Shown here one piece after another: positions 15,761 through 25,149 of a DNA stretch of 64,000 bases (within the stretch, counting starts at the first letter, position 1; the number at the start of each line of letters is the position of its first letter). The stretch comes from Paenibacillus xylanexedens. Lineage in GTDB: Bacteria > Bacillota > Bacilli > Paenibacillales > Paenibacillaceae. The translations under genes were made by a program, and so were the position numbers. The notes below the pieces were generated by a model that saw only the letters and a list, made by a program, of their open reading frames with translations, was not told the DNA's origin and made no database searches. The stretch is taken from assembly GCF_001908275.1 (NCBI RefSeq), contig NZ_CP018620.1, positions 4,898,001 through 4,962,000 of the forward strand. The letters are read 5' to 3'.

Positions 15761-16732
15761 TTACTTTCGCTCAAAGTTCAAATCCTCTGTTCGGATTGTC
15801 ATCAGCTCCAGTTTTCCTGGACTGCCTTCCGAGTATTGTTCCAACAAACGAACCGCCTGATGCCTGATCGAACGCTCAATGGCATTACGAACGTATCTGG
15901 CGTTACTGAACGCATGCAGCGAATCATTTTTTTCCTGAAGCAAATGTTGTTTTAGCTTGAGTATGGTCTGCGGCATTAGAATATAGTCACGCTCTTTGGC
16001 CATAATCTCAGAGATTTGAATCAACTGATCAATGCTATAGTCTGGAAACTCCACTTGAATGGGAAAGCGGGAAGGTAATCCGGGATTGGTCTGAAGAAAA
16101 AAATCAATCTCATCTGAATAACCAGCCAATATGAGAATAAACTGATTTTTGTTATCTTCCATTGATTTTACAAGCGTATCAATAGCTTCCTTGCCAAAAT
16201 CCTTCTCTCCCCCGCGGGCCAAACTGTAAGCTTCATCAATGAACAATATCCCACCGAGTGCCTTCTTAACCAGATCTCTTGTTTTCTGCGCCGTGTGACC
16301 GATATATTCTCCAACCAGATCTGCACGCTCTACTTCAATAAGATGACCTTTACTCAACACACCCATCTTCTGAAAGAGTTTGGCAACGATCCTCGCCACG
16401 GTGGTCTTACCGGTTCCCGGATTACCTTTGAAGATCATATGATACACGTGCGCACCACTAATTAAGCCTGCTTCGGTACGCATCTGAGCAATCTGTAGGA
16501 AAGCATAGATCTCAAACACCAAGTCTTTGATATTTTCAAGTCCAACCAGTTGCTCCAATTCACCCTGTATCTCCTGGAAGTGAGCATGTTTGGTTATACT
16601 CTTGGCTGCCTGTACTGCCGCTGCTTCATCTTTGACCAACATCTGAGGTTCCTGGTTACGCAACACAATATTAATTTGTCTGGATGGTCTGCCTCCTGGT
16701 TGCTCTCCTGCAGCCATGACCCGTCCGTTCAT
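15761..16732 (-). CDS. spoVK: SpoVK, AAA+ stage V sporulation protein (CbxX/CfqX type)
   Basis: 323 residues. One AAA+ module with Walker A GNPGTGKT (103-110), Walker B GGILFIDEAY, the CbxX-family sequence GEYIGHTAQKT, and an Arg finger region LPSRFP. In Bacillus subtilis SpoVK is needed for late spore maturation. The start is an ATG at 16732 with AGAGGTG upstream. It precedes hflX in the conserved order spoVK-hflX-ynbB-glnR-glnA, with about 120 bp between them, including a GC-rich hairpin-like stretch near 15712-15740. Confidence 0.93.
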   Translation of the reverse strand: MNGRVMAAGEQPGGRPSRQINIVLRNQEPQMLVKDEAAAVQAAKSITKHAHFQEIQGELEQLVGLENIKDLVFEIYAFLQIAQMRTEAGLISGAHVYHMIFKGNPGTGKTTVARIVAKLFQKMGVLSKGHLIEVERADLVGEYIGHTAQKTRDLVKKALGGILFIDEAYSLARGGEKDFGKEAIDTLVKSMEDNKNQFILILAGYSDEIDFFLQTNPGLPSRFPIQVEFPDYSIDQLIQISEIMAKERDYILMPQTILKLKQHLLQEKNDSLHAFSNARYVRNAIERSIRHQAVRLLEQYSEGSPGKLELMTIRTEDLNFERK

Positions 16733-16841
16733 TCGCCATCACCTCTATTTTATCGGGCTGAACTCTCCTGATTATTAATGTATTCTATCAGGTGCTCCAA
16801 TATTAGAAGGATCATGAAGAATTCTACGGAAATTAGATGTC

Positions 16842-17405
16842 TCAAATCTGAATGTTTTTTCGAAACTCTCCGTTCTCAAACAAACTCGGCCTATGCTTCA
16901 GTGATAACTGAAAGTATGGGAATACATGTGCATCAATGGCATGCAGCAGTTCCTTAGCCGTCTTGTTAGCCAAGTCATAATCACCCGTTGTAATATGCTT
17001 CCGTGACAGTGCGTCTTCAAGCTCATCTTCATCCAGCAAAAATACTTCTCCATCTTTCAGTACAACGACATCCAGATACAGGTCATCAAACCAAGGAACA
17101 CCCTGATCGGTTATCCCCTGACTACGACATGTATCAATGTACCACTCTACAATCCGTTCCTGATCGTCAAACATCGCCGTAACAACAAAGTGCTCTCCCT
17201 TCGGATAGTATTGCAGCCAGGAATAACCTTTATCTGCGATACAGAAGGTACTGCCTCCATAAGTTTTCCACAGAGGTTCTTTCAAATCCTGTATGGTGTA
17301 CAACGTAATATAACCTGTGAAAATTTTGGATTGAACGAACCGGCATGTGAATTGTCGGTTCGTAATCCGGCGCCAGTTCGCGCGATCCCCGAATTTCCGT
17401 TTCAT
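16842..17405 (-). CDS. DUF402 family protein (probable nucleotide phosphatase fold)
   Basis: 187 residues with the DUF402 core: GYSWLQYYPKGEHFVVTAMFDD, then EWYIDTC and WFDDLYLDVVV, with the acidic run DEDELEDAL. Members of this beta-barrel family include nucleoside di/triphosphatases such as Bacillus YgaC-like proteins, in which the conserved Tyr, Asp and Glu residues form the active site. No specific substrate can be assigned. The start is an ATG at 17405 after GAGGGG. The N-terminal 25 residues are unusually basic. Confidence 0.85.
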   Translation of the reverse strand: MKRKFGDRANWRRITNRQFTCRFVQSKIFTGYITLYTIQDLKEPLWKTYGGSTFCIADKGYSWLQYYPKGEHFVVTAMFDDQERIVEWYIDTCRSQGITDQGVPWFDDLYLDVVVLKDGEVFLLDEDELEDALSRKHITTGDYDLANKTAKELLHAIDAHVFPYFQLSLKHRPSLFENGEFRKNIQI

Positions 17406-17628
17406 ACGAACCCCTCTTTGCCGACTACAGGTCCGTGACCTGCTCTGATGTTATTGGTGAACAATGTAATAACGTCCGCCTGATGGATTCCAGCGCTCTG
17501 GGCCCGCCCTTGCACAACGTATTACGAATAGTTACAGCTTACCATATTTAAGGTTTACACTCAAAATCAAGCTTTGTCACACCTATTCATCAAATCAGCT
17601 TCCATTACAGTTGGTTCTGTATAACACA

Positions 17629-17667
17629 AAAAAACTGCTTCACCGGTTTCCCGGGAAGCAGTTTTTT
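17629..17667 (-). terminator. terminator of the penicillin-binding protein gene
   Basis: AAAAAACTGCTTC pairs with GAAGCAGTTTTTT around a 13-nt loop. It lies about 40 bp past the PBP stop on the minus strand. The rest of the interval 17406-17706 shows no other structure or gene. Confidence 0.88.
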
Positions 17668-17706
17668 CAATGTAGCTATAATGTAGCTATTTAGTGATTC
17701 ATTGGC

Positions 17707-20367
17707 TTAGCCGCCGGTTCCAGCTTGGGAATCTGCAGGTGCATCTGTCCCTCCAGTATCCCCACTTGTTCCGCTGTCCGGAGTTACAACCTCGCCTGGC
17801 GTTGTTACGGCCCCATCATCGGGACCTTCACCATTTCCGCCAGGATCTGTTGTGCCCTGACCAGGTGGGGTCGTATTGCCTTCCCCAGGTTGACCGTTTC
17901 CGCCGTTATTACCACCGTTGCCATTGTTTCCGTTATTACCATTACCATTTCCGTTGTTGCCATTTTCATTTCCATTACCGTTATTACCGTTCGAGTTGCC
18001 ATTATCCGGTGAACCATTGTCCGGATTCTCCGTACCTGGCTGCTCAGGATCTATCTCTGTTCCAGGGTCTATACCAGGATCAGGTTCCTCCGGCGGCACT
18101 TCCTGCGCTTCAATCATCAAGGAGATGGTGTTGGAAGGATCCGTCTCAAGTCCTGATGCCAAGTCGTAAGCTGTCACATAGTACTCATAGGTTAGACCAG
18201 GCAACGCACTTAAATCTTGTGCATTGGTCGCTCCTATTGCATCAATGAGATGAGTGAACTGGGCTTCAGATGTTTCTTTCCGATAAATCCGATATTGCGT
18301 ACTCGCGTCACCCGTTCCAGTCCAACTCAGGGAGACGGTTTGTGCATTTGGATCGTATGATCCACTCAGCCCACTAACGGACAGAGCCGGCTTTTCCGGT
18401 TCTTCTACTGGCGGAGGTGCCTGCCCTCCAGCTGGTGCTTTGAATTGCTTCACTGGAACACCTTTTAATGCATCTCCCATGACTTTGGCAAAGAAAGCTG
18501 CTGACAGCTTACTGCTGTTCTTAAGCATATGATTAGCATCCGGATTGTCATAGCCCATCCAGACTGCGGCAGTCCATTCCGGGGTGTATCCAACAAACCA
18601 TACATCACGGTTGGCACTGTTGCCAGAGATACCACTTTGAACAGTTCCTGTTTTACCCGCTACCGGACGATCCAGACGCGCTGAACGTCCCGTACCGTCA
18701 TTAACAACGTTCTGTAGCATCTGTGTAAGCTGATACGCATTTTGCTCACTCATGACACGCGTTGTGTCCGAGTTATCGTGTTTGTACGTGGTTTTGCCTG
18801 CGCTATCCTTAATTTCCTTAATCGAATAGGCTTGACGGTATTCTCCGAGGTTGGCAAATGCACTATAGGCTTGCGCCATTTCCAGTGTATTTGTACCTTT
18901 ACTTAGGCCACCGAGGGCAATCGCCAAGTTTTTGTCTTCATCTGTCAGCTGTATGCCTACACTCTTGGCAAAATTAATGCCTGTGTTAACGCCTATTTTA
19001 TCAAGCAACCAAACCGCAGGAATATTCTCCGACTTCGTAATGGCTTCCGTCATACTGATCGTTGAAGAATATCCATGCAAGTTACCAGGACAGTAGTTAC
19101 CAAAACATTGCTTCGCATTACTCAGCGACGAATTGGCACTGTAATTTCCTGATTCAAGCGCAGGTGCATAAGACACAATCGGTTTAAAAGCTGAACCTGG
19201 TTGTCTTCGACTCTGCGTTACACGGCTATAACCTTTAGTCTGATAATCCCGTCCACCCAGGAGGGCAACGAGACTGCCATTCTCGTGGTTCATGATAACC
19301 ATGGAGCCTTGGACCTGTTGATCATCTTTGCTTGCCTCGAACAGACTATCATCCGTGAAGGCAGTTTCCATGGCTGTTTGAGCCTGAGCATCCATGGTTG
19401 TATAGATTTTGTATCCACCGATATTCAGATCATCTTCCGTTTTGCCTGTTACACGTTCAGCTTCACGGAGCACATAATCAATAAAGGCTTGATATTTCTG
19501 ATCTTTTTCTGGTCGCTTGTAGTTATAATCTACCTCTTTAGCTTTATCCATCTCTTCCTTCGTGATGTAGCCTTGTTCATACATTAGCTGGAGTACAACA
19601 CCACGACGTGCCTTGGAATCGTTCGGATTGCTCACCGGATTGTAGGCAGAAGGCCCCTTGGGCATCGCGGCGAGTGTGGCAATTTCCCACAATTCAAGAT
19701 TATTCAGATCTTTTTTTCCAAAATAAAATTCAGATGCCGCTTTAATCCCGTAACGCTGATGACCGAAGAAAATCCGGTTCAGGTACATCGTCAGGATTTC
19801 GTCTTTTGTGTACTTGCGCTCTAATGCCATGGCAATCGATACTTCCGTTGCTTTACGGAAGAACGTTTTGTCACGGGATAAGAACATGTTCTTGGCAAGC
19901 TGTTGGGTTAGTGTACTACCACCTTCCACCATGGAACGAGCCATGACGTCCTTAACCGCCGCACGCCCAATGGACCAGATATCCACACCTTGGTGATCAT
20001 AGAAGCGTTTATCCTCCGTCGCAACAAAGGCTTGCTTCACCAGCTCAGGAATATCGTCTTCTTTGACGGGGTCCAGCTTCTGAATGGATAGCTCCCCCAT
20101 TAATTGGCCATTGCGATCATATACTTTTGAAGTTTCATTAATTGTGGTTTTGTCCTTATTGGCTTTGAGCAGATTTTCACCACTCACCATAATAAATAAA
20201 TATCCGCCTAGTGCACAGAATATGGCGATTGCCATTGTGAAAAATAGTGTCCATCCAACGCGTTTACCCGTAATTTTTTTCTTTTTAGAGGTCTTTGGCT
20301 TCGCTTTTTTGGGTGACTTATTATTGTTGTTGCGATTGTTAGACCTCGACAACGGATCGTTTGGCAT
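17707..20367 (-). CDS. class A penicillin-binding protein (PBP1A-type) with fibronectin domain and Asn/Gly-rich tail
   Basis: 886 residues from an ATG at 20367 with GGAGG upstream. A basic cytoplasmic stretch and one TM anchor (about 37-60) come first. The GT51 glycosyltransferase has EDKRFYDHQGVD, GGSTLTQQLAKN and KYTKDEILTMYLN. The transpeptidase has the nucleophile in PGSAFK, SENIPA and KTGT. A fibronectin type III-like domain follows (about residues 640-740), and the tail is low-complexity, with repeated NGNNGN units then Gly/Thr/Asp-rich sequence. It polymerises and cross-links peptidoglycan at the outer membrane face. Long Asn/Gly tails are common on Bacillota PBP1 proteins. Single-gene unit. 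Confidence 0.95.
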   Translation of the reverse strand: MPNDPLSRSNNRNNNNKSPKKAKPKTSKKKKITGKRVGWTLFFTMAIAIFCALGGYLFIMVSGENLLKANKDKTTINETSKVYDRNGQLMGELSIQKLDPVKEDDIPELVKQAFVATEDKRFYDHQGVDIWSIGRAAVKDVMARSMVEGGSTLTQQLAKNMFLSRDKTFFRKATEVSIAMALERKYTKDEILTMYLNRIFFGHQRYGIKAASEFYFGKKDLNNLELWEIATLAAMPKGPSAYNPVSNPNDSKARRGVVLQLMYEQGYITKEEMDKAKEVDYNYKRPEKDQKYQAFIDYVLREAERVTGKTEDDLNIGGYKIYTTMDAQAQTAMETAFTDDSLFEASKDDQQVQGSMVIMNHENGSLVALLGGRDYQTKGYSRVTQSRRQPGSAFKPIVSYAPALESGNYSANSSLSNAKQCFGNYCPGNLHGYSSTISMTEAITKSENIPAVWLLDKIGVNTGINFAKSVGIQLTDEDKNLAIALGGLSKGTNTLEMAQAYSAFANLGEYRQAYSIKEIKDSAGKTTYKHDNSDTTRVMSEQNAYQLTQMLQNVVNDGTGRSARLDRPVAGKTGTVQSGISGNSANRDVWFVGYTPEWTAAVWMGYDNPDANHMLKNSSKLSAAFFAKVMGDALKGVPVKQFKAPAGGQAPPPVEEPEKPALSVSGLSGSYDPNAQTVSLSWTGTGDASTQYRIYRKETSEAQFTHLIDAIGATNAQDLSALPGLTYEYYVTAYDLASGLETDPSNTISLMIEAQEVPPEEPDPGIDPGTEIDPEQPGTENPDNGSPDNGNSNGNNGNGNENGNNGNGNGNNGNNGNGGNNGGNGQPGEGNTTPPGQGTTDPGGNGEGPDDGAVTTPGEVVTPDSGTSGDTGGTDAPADSQAGTGG

Positions 20368-20537
20368 GTTACCTCCTGACTCCCTTTCGGTTGCATAATT
20401 TCTAATCGTCTGTAGGCTCAGGCATATATTAAACATATTTTGCCCGGAATGAAAAGAACAACCCTTTATTCAGGTTGCTCTGTTTCAATACCTATACTTG
20501 TAGACGAAATGGTTGGTGAAAAGGTTTCGTAATTTTT

Positions 20538-20780
20538 TTAAGCTTCGCCGCTGTTATCTTGCTGCATCAGCGATACGCTGCGTTGCGGCGTGAACGTGGA
20601 GATGGCATGCTTGTAGACCATTTGCTGGCGTCCGTCGCTGTCAATGACGATCGTAAAATTGTCAAATGCCTTGATCGTCCCGCGGATTTGGAAGCCGTTG
20701 GTCAGATAGACCGTAGCAGGAATATTTTCTTTCCGCAGTTGGTTCAAGAACGTATCTTGGATGTTGATGGACTTGTTCAT
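20538..20780 (-). CDS. hfq: RNA chaperone Hfq
   Basis: 80 residues from the ATG at 20780 ([20 protein letters not shown]). Sm1 motif: [19 protein letters not shown] segment (here [21 protein letters not shown]). Sm2 motif: the conserved YKHAIST. Forms a hexameric ring that binds U-rich and A-rich RNA. The GGGGGT upstream is a fair ribosome binding site. In B. subtilis hfq follows miaA, as here (miaA ends 374 bp upstream). Confidence 0.97.
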   Translation of the reverse strand: MNKSINIQDTFLNQLRKENIPATVYLTNGFQIRGTIKAFDNFTIVIDSDGRQQMVYKHAISTFTPQRSVSLMQQDNSGEA

Positions 20781-21060
20781 TAGCCGTACCCCCATTGGTT
20801 CATTTGAATTCGTGTTCAGTTAATATTCAATATCGCTGAGTAGCTTTCGTGCTATTATATCATGAACAGTTTCATATAATCCACAAAAACCCCTTGTCTG
20901 CTATTTTACCCCCATTCTTAGCGAGGTGAACAAATAGAAGACTTATCCATTATACACCGCTTGTCTGTTTTGCAAAAGAGGGACAAATTCTTCATTTTAA
21001 AGCACATTTATTCGTTGTTTGCTGAATACTTAATCTCTACCATCTGTTCTAGTGATAAAT
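20781..21060. other. miaA-hfq intergenic region
   Basis: About 280 bp without a gene. The part nearest hfq must hold its promoter, but no unambiguous -35/-10 pair stands out by eye. Confidence 0.4.
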
Positions 21061-21101
21061 AAAAACCTCTATCCTTTTGATGACCAGAAGGTAGAGGTTT
21101 A
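21061..21101 (-). terminator. terminator of the mutSL-miaA transcript
   Basis: Minus-strand hairpin AAACCTCTACCTT...AAAGGATAGAGGTTTTT, an imperfect stem of about 13 bp with a T tail. It is about 50 bp after the miaA stop and separates it from hfq. Confidence 0.85.
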
Positions 21102-21153
21102 CATATCTTGATCTAATCGATGCCTGTCAGAAGAATACTAACAATCGCTCAAA

Positions 21154-22110
21154 TCAATCAAATTTTTGTGTAATCAATTCACTAATCTGCTTGTATTTCC
21201 CTTCAAAATCTTGGGTATCCGTCATGTCCACCCATTCAATATCCTTCATATGGCGGAACCAGGAAAGCTGGCGTTTGGCAAACCGACGCGTATCCCTCTT
21301 CAACCACTCAACCGCAGCTTCCCAACTCACTTCCCCTTGCAGGAACGCTGCAATCTCCTTATATCCCAACCCTTGCATGGAAATATGACCTCTGTCCACT
21401 CCGCGTTCCAACAAGGATTTCACCTCATCTACCAGACCTTGTTCGATCATCAGATCAATCCGCTCTTCTACCCGGGCGTACAACTTCTGCCGATCCATTG
21501 TCAAACCAACAATAAGAAGGTCATAAGGCGACTCTTTCTTCTGTACTGCCAGCTGATCAGACCACTTCTCTCCAGTGAGGTGATGGATCTCAAGCGCACG
21601 TACAATTCGCCGCTGGTCATTCGGATGCAAACGATCCGCACTAACGGGATCAACTTCCCTCAGTCGATCATGAAGGGCCTGAGCTCCATTTAGCTCAGCA
21701 TAGCTGAATTGTTGCTCCCTGAACGCTTCGTCCGAACCACTATCGGAAAACTGAAAGCCGTAACATACCGATTCCACATACAGACCGGTGCCACCAACAA
21801 TAAAAGGCATTTTACCGCGTTCATGGATTTCACTAATCAATCGAGTACAACTCTCCTGAAACTCGGCCACAGAATACGGATACTCCGGTTCATGGATATC
21901 AATGAGATGATGAGGTACACCCTTCATTTCTTCAGAGGTAATCTTGGCTGTTCCGATATCCATTTCACGATATACCTGCATCGAATCGCCTGAGATAATC
22001 TCACAATTGAAAGCTTGTGCAAGCTCAATGCTCATTCTTGTTTTACCTACTGCTGTTGGTCCAACCAACACAAGCAGTTTAGGTTTTGGTTTAACTTCCA
22101 CTTTCAACAT
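21154..22110 (-). CDS. miaA: tRNA dimethylallyltransferase MiaA
   Basis: 318 residues. Transfers a dimethylallyl group to N6 of A37 in tRNAs reading UNN codons. P-loop GPTAVGKT (17-24), the substrate Asp in SGDSMQVYR, DIGTAK, GGTGLY, and the C-terminal QRRIVRALEI and TRRFAKRQLSWFR segments are all present. The first 20 bases overlap the end of the upstream methyltransferase gene, and GGAG lies six bases before the ATG, so translation is probably coupled. Confidence 0.97.
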   Translation of the reverse strand: MLKVEVKPKPKLLVLVGPTAVGKTRMSIELAQAFNCEIISGDSMQVYREMDIGTAKITSEEMKGVPHHLIDIHEPEYPYSVAEFQESCTRLISEIHERGKMPFIVGGTGLYVESVCYGFQFSDSGSDEAFREQQFSYAELNGAQALHDRLREVDPVSADRLHPNDQRRIVRALEIHHLTGEKWSDQLAVQKKESPYDLLIVGLTMDRQKLYARVEERIDLMIEQGLVDEVKSLLERGVDRGHISMQGLGYKEIAAFLQGEVSWEAAVEWLKRDTRRFAKRQLSWFRHMKDIEWVDMTDTQDFEGKYKQISELITQKFD

Positions 22111-22876
22111 TAATCACTCCGTACAGGGTTTTTGCATTCGCCCGATCAAGTATTTCAAATCCGAGCCTGTCAAACTCCGCGCTGCCGCGCTTTTCTTTCA
22201 TGACTACACGTTTACGGGCAACCCGTTTCGCTTCCATAATGCTCTGTTCATCCAGCGCGTGAGCATTTGCATAATCTCGCAAGGGCTGTATAGCACTTGA
22301 ATCCATCATTGGCTCACGGAACATGGGGTCAAAATATACGGTGTCACAGCTTCGATCCGGCATGGAACGCAGCAACTCAAGATGATTTGCATGATGCAGC
22401 TCAATACGCCGGAAAGCTTCATTTACCGCTGGCTTGATCGTCTCATATTGAGACATCCCCTCCACTAATAGTGTATATAGCGGAAGAGAACTCTCACATG
22501 CAATCACCCGTCCACTTTTGCCCACTGCAACCGAGAACACCAGTGCATCCGTGCCCAGTCCGGCTGTACAATCGATGATGGTATCCCCTTCATTCACCGC
22601 CCCCGCCTCCAGCAGTGGATCAGGTTCTCCTCGCAATATACGTTTGGCACGAACAAATCCCATGCTGGGGTGGAACTCCAGCAACGGTGAATCCTTCCGA
22701 AATAGACGCACTTTACCCTGGAGTACAACCAGAACCTCCTCCGCCTCATAGTGTTCAATCATCATGGGCAGAGACATTTTATTACGGCGCACGTAAGTAC
22801 CCCCTGTTGTTTCAGCAAGGTTTCGGGCCCGCTCCACAAGTAAAGCCGCTTCCTTTTCACCGGTTGTAATATACAT
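22091..22876 (-). CDS. class I SAM-dependent methyltransferase, RsmJ (DUF548)-like
   Basis: 261 residues. The Rossmann methyltransferase core shows motif I IIDCTAGLGTDALVFS, motif II VIACESS, and a catalytic-type DPMF motif (VYFDPMFREP). The VYFDPMFP-like motif and preceding GLGTDA are characteristic of RsmJ, which methylates G1516 N2 of 16S rRNA in Escherichia coli. The N-terminal 90 residues differ from the proteobacterial enzyme, so the exact target is inferred. Start ATG with AGGAGG. It lies 17 bp after mutL and overlaps miaA, so it belongs to the mutS-mutL-miaA operon. Confidence 0.85.
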   Translation of the reverse strand: MYITTGEKEAALLVERARNLAETTGGTYVRRNKMSLPMMIEHYEAEEVLVVLQGKVRLFRKDSPLLEFHPSMGFVRAKRILRGEPDPLLEAGAVNEGDTIIDCTAGLGTDALVFSVAVGKSGRVIACESSLPLYTLLVEGMSQYETIKPAVNEAFRRIELHHANHLELLRSMPDRSCDTVYFDPMFREPMMDSSAIQPLRDYANAHALDEQSIMEAKRVARKRVVMKEKRGSAEFDRLGFEILDRANAKTLYGVINVESGS

Positions 22877-22893
22877 AGATTCCTCCTAAATAG

Positions 22894-25128
22894 CTACATA
22901 ACACGTTTGAACAATTTTTCCAGATCATATATTGAAAATGAAATCACAATCGGGCGCCCATGTGGACAAGTGTAGGGCTGACGACATGAACCCAGACGCT
23001 GAATTAGCACTTCTGCTTCCTGATCCGTCAGCTTTTGGTTCGCTTTGATGGACGCCTTGCAGGAGCACATGATCGATGCAGCTTCTCGCATCTTGGCGAC
23101 ATCTATGCTGCGTTCACTCAACACCCACTCGGACATTTCTTCGATAATGTCTTTCTCGTCCCCTTTGGGGAACCAGAATGGATGGGAGCGCACACGGAAC
23201 GTCTGTCCACCGAAATGCTCCAAATATACACCCGCCTGTTCGAACCAGGCCAGCCTTGTTTTCAGCTTTTCCGTCTCTGAAGGTGTAAACTCCAGCGTAA
23301 TAGGCAGCAGTAACTCTTGTGAGGCCTGGGCAGGGTTACCAAATTTCTCGTAATAGTACTCATAATTTACGCGTTCATGAGCAGCATGTTGATCAATTAA
23401 GTACAAACCTTGGTCATTTTGCGCGATCAAATACGTACCATGATGCTGTCCGATCAGACTCAGCTCCGGAAATTCAGGCATGGATGCATCTGATTTAATG
23501 GCAGCAGCAAGTTTAGTGGCATCAGGCAGACCTGAGGTTTTCCACGTCCGTTCACCTCTTGCAATCGAAGACGGGTTGTAGGTTGACCGAGCTTCCCTAA
23601 CCGGTGAATTTACGGATTCGGAGCGATACGTAGCTGGTTTACCTTCAGCCAACGGTTTTTCTGTTGCTCCACGATCCCCACCATCTTGAGAAGAGAGGTC
23701 AGATTTGGGAACAGTTTCGGTAGAACTTGTACTTGTACTTGAACTTGTACTTACATCCTTAGTGCCTTCTTGCACGTTAACGGATGTCTGCCCCCCGTCA
23801 TGACTAGCAACCTTCTGCAAAATATCCCCGTTCCAACTTTCTAACTGCACAGGGGGGTGTGTAATCTCAGGTGGAGCTTCGGGCAAAGGCACCGACTGCC
23901 CCTGTTCAGATACTGACTCTCCTGTGGTCACATCAGCCGGAGCATCCAAATCCAGATCATCATCTTCGGTAGCCAACTTCAGCGGTTCAGCAGTAGGTTT
24001 CCCGAGTGGACCTTGTTGACCATATCCTTCTGCATCAGATGCATCTTTCAGCGGACCACGTGGAAAGAGGAATTGCTCCTGAATAAAGGAGCTATCGTCC
24101 CCACGTCGAATCTGCTGTTTTTTGACCTGTGGAATCAATACCTCCTGCCGGAGTATCCCCCGCAACGTCGTCTCTATAAATTCATACAGTTCTGGTTCCT
24201 TGCTGAAGCGAACCTCCAACTTGGCCGGATGCACGTTCACATCCACAAGAGAGGGGTGCATCTCCAACTGCACCACGACAAGTGGGAAGCGATTAATGGG
24301 CAGCAAGGTATGGTAAGCTTTGAGAATCGCCTGATTGAGACCGTAATTGCGAACAAATCGCCCATTAACAATCGTTGACATACCATTACGATTCGCTCGT
24401 GTCCATTCTGGCAGGCTGATCAGCCCGCTCACCCGGTAATCCAGACTTTCACCCTGGATGGGAAGCATCGCTTTCGCTGCACTTGTCCCATAGATCGCTG
24501 CAACCACTTGCAGCAGATCGCCGTTGCCCAACGTCTGAAGCAACACATTCTCATTATGGCGCAGTCGGAACGAAATGTTTGGGTGAGACATCGCCATCCG
24601 GTATAGGACATCTGAAATATGTCCCAGTTCCGTCTGGATCGTTTTCATATATTTGAGTCTGGCTGGTGTATTGTAAAATAGTTCTCTCACTGCAAAATCT
24701 GTACCTTGGGGTGAGGTTGCATCTTCATGAGAGACAAGGTTCCCGCCTTCAATCGCGATGCGGCGCCCCCGCCCGTCATTACCACTTGCCGATAATACCT
24801 CTACCTTGGACACGGCGGCAATACTCGCCAAGGCTTCGCCACGGAATCCAAGACTTGTGATCTGAAACAGATCTCGGCCATGGGCTATTTTGCTGGTCGC
24901 ATGACGATAAAAGGCGGTTTCCATGTCCTCTGGCTCAATACCTGTACCATTGTCTTTGACACGAATACTGAGGAGGCCCCCCTCTTCCACCGTCACTTCA
25001 ATCTTGGTGGCGCCTGCATCCACCGAGTTTTCGAGCAACTCTTTGACAACTGAAGCAGGCCGTTCGACCACTTCACCCGCCGCGATCTGGTTGGCAATAT
25101 GTTCATCAAGCACATGTATTTTCGCCAC
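22894..25128 (-). CDS. mutL: DNA mismatch repair protein MutL (endonuclease-type)
   Basis: 744 residues. The GHKL ATPase N-terminus has ELLENSVDAGAT, DNGTGI, GFRGEALASIAAVS and TPARLKYMK. A long Ser/Thr/Asp-rich linker follows (about 370-540), with short Thr/Ser repeats. The C-terminal domain carries the nicking endonuclease motif DQHAAHERVNYE (about 577-588) and the zinc-binding C-S-C-K-A and CPHGRP motifs. Bacteria without MutH, such as Bacillus, use this endonuclease to nick the new strand. Start GTG at 25128 after GGGAGGGG. It is 21 bp downstream of mutS. Confidence 0.98.
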   Translation of the reverse strand: MAKIHVLDEHIANQIAAGEVVERPASVVKELLENSVDAGATKIEVTVEEGGLLSIRVKDNGTGIEPEDMETAFYRHATSKIAHGRDLFQITSLGFRGEALASIAAVSKVEVLSASGNDGRGRRIAIEGGNLVSHEDATSPQGTDFAVRELFYNTPARLKYMKTIQTELGHISDVLYRMAMSHPNISFRLRHNENVLLQTLGNGDLLQVVAAIYGTSAAKAMLPIQGESLDYRVSGLISLPEWTRANRNGMSTIVNGRFVRNYGLNQAILKAYHTLLPINRFPLVVVQLEMHPSLVDVNVHPAKLEVRFSKEPELYEFIETTLRGILRQEVLIPQVKKQQIRRGDDSSFIQEQFLFPRGPLKDASDAEGYGQQGPLGKPTAEPLKLATEDDDLDLDAPADVTTGESVSEQGQSVPLPEAPPEITHPPVQLESWNGDILQKVASHDGGQTSVNVQEGTKDVSTSSSTSTSSTETVPKSDLSSQDGGDRGATEKPLAEGKPATYRSESVNSPVREARSTYNPSSIARGERTWKTSGLPDATKLAAAIKSDASMPEFPELSLIGQHHGTYLIAQNDQGLYLIDQHAAHERVNYEYYYEKFGNPAQASQELLLPITLEFTPSETEKLKTRLAWFEQAGVYLEHFGGQTFRVRSHPFWFPKGDEKDIIEEMSEWVLSERSIDVAKMREAASIMCSCKASIKANQKLTDQEAEVLIQRLGSCRQPYTCPHGRPIVISFSIYDLEKLFKRVM

Positions 25129-25149
25129 AGGTTTTCCCCTCCCTTATAC

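Noticed and set aside
17870..18010. Possible CRISPR or microsatellite array
   Set aside because: The repeats are short Asn/Gly codon runs inside the PBP tail with no spacers.
17694..18248. Plus-strand frame opposite the Asn/Gly-rich tail of the penicillin-binding protein
   Set aside because: An artefact of the repetitive tail codons, giving His/Arg/Tyr-rich nonsense.
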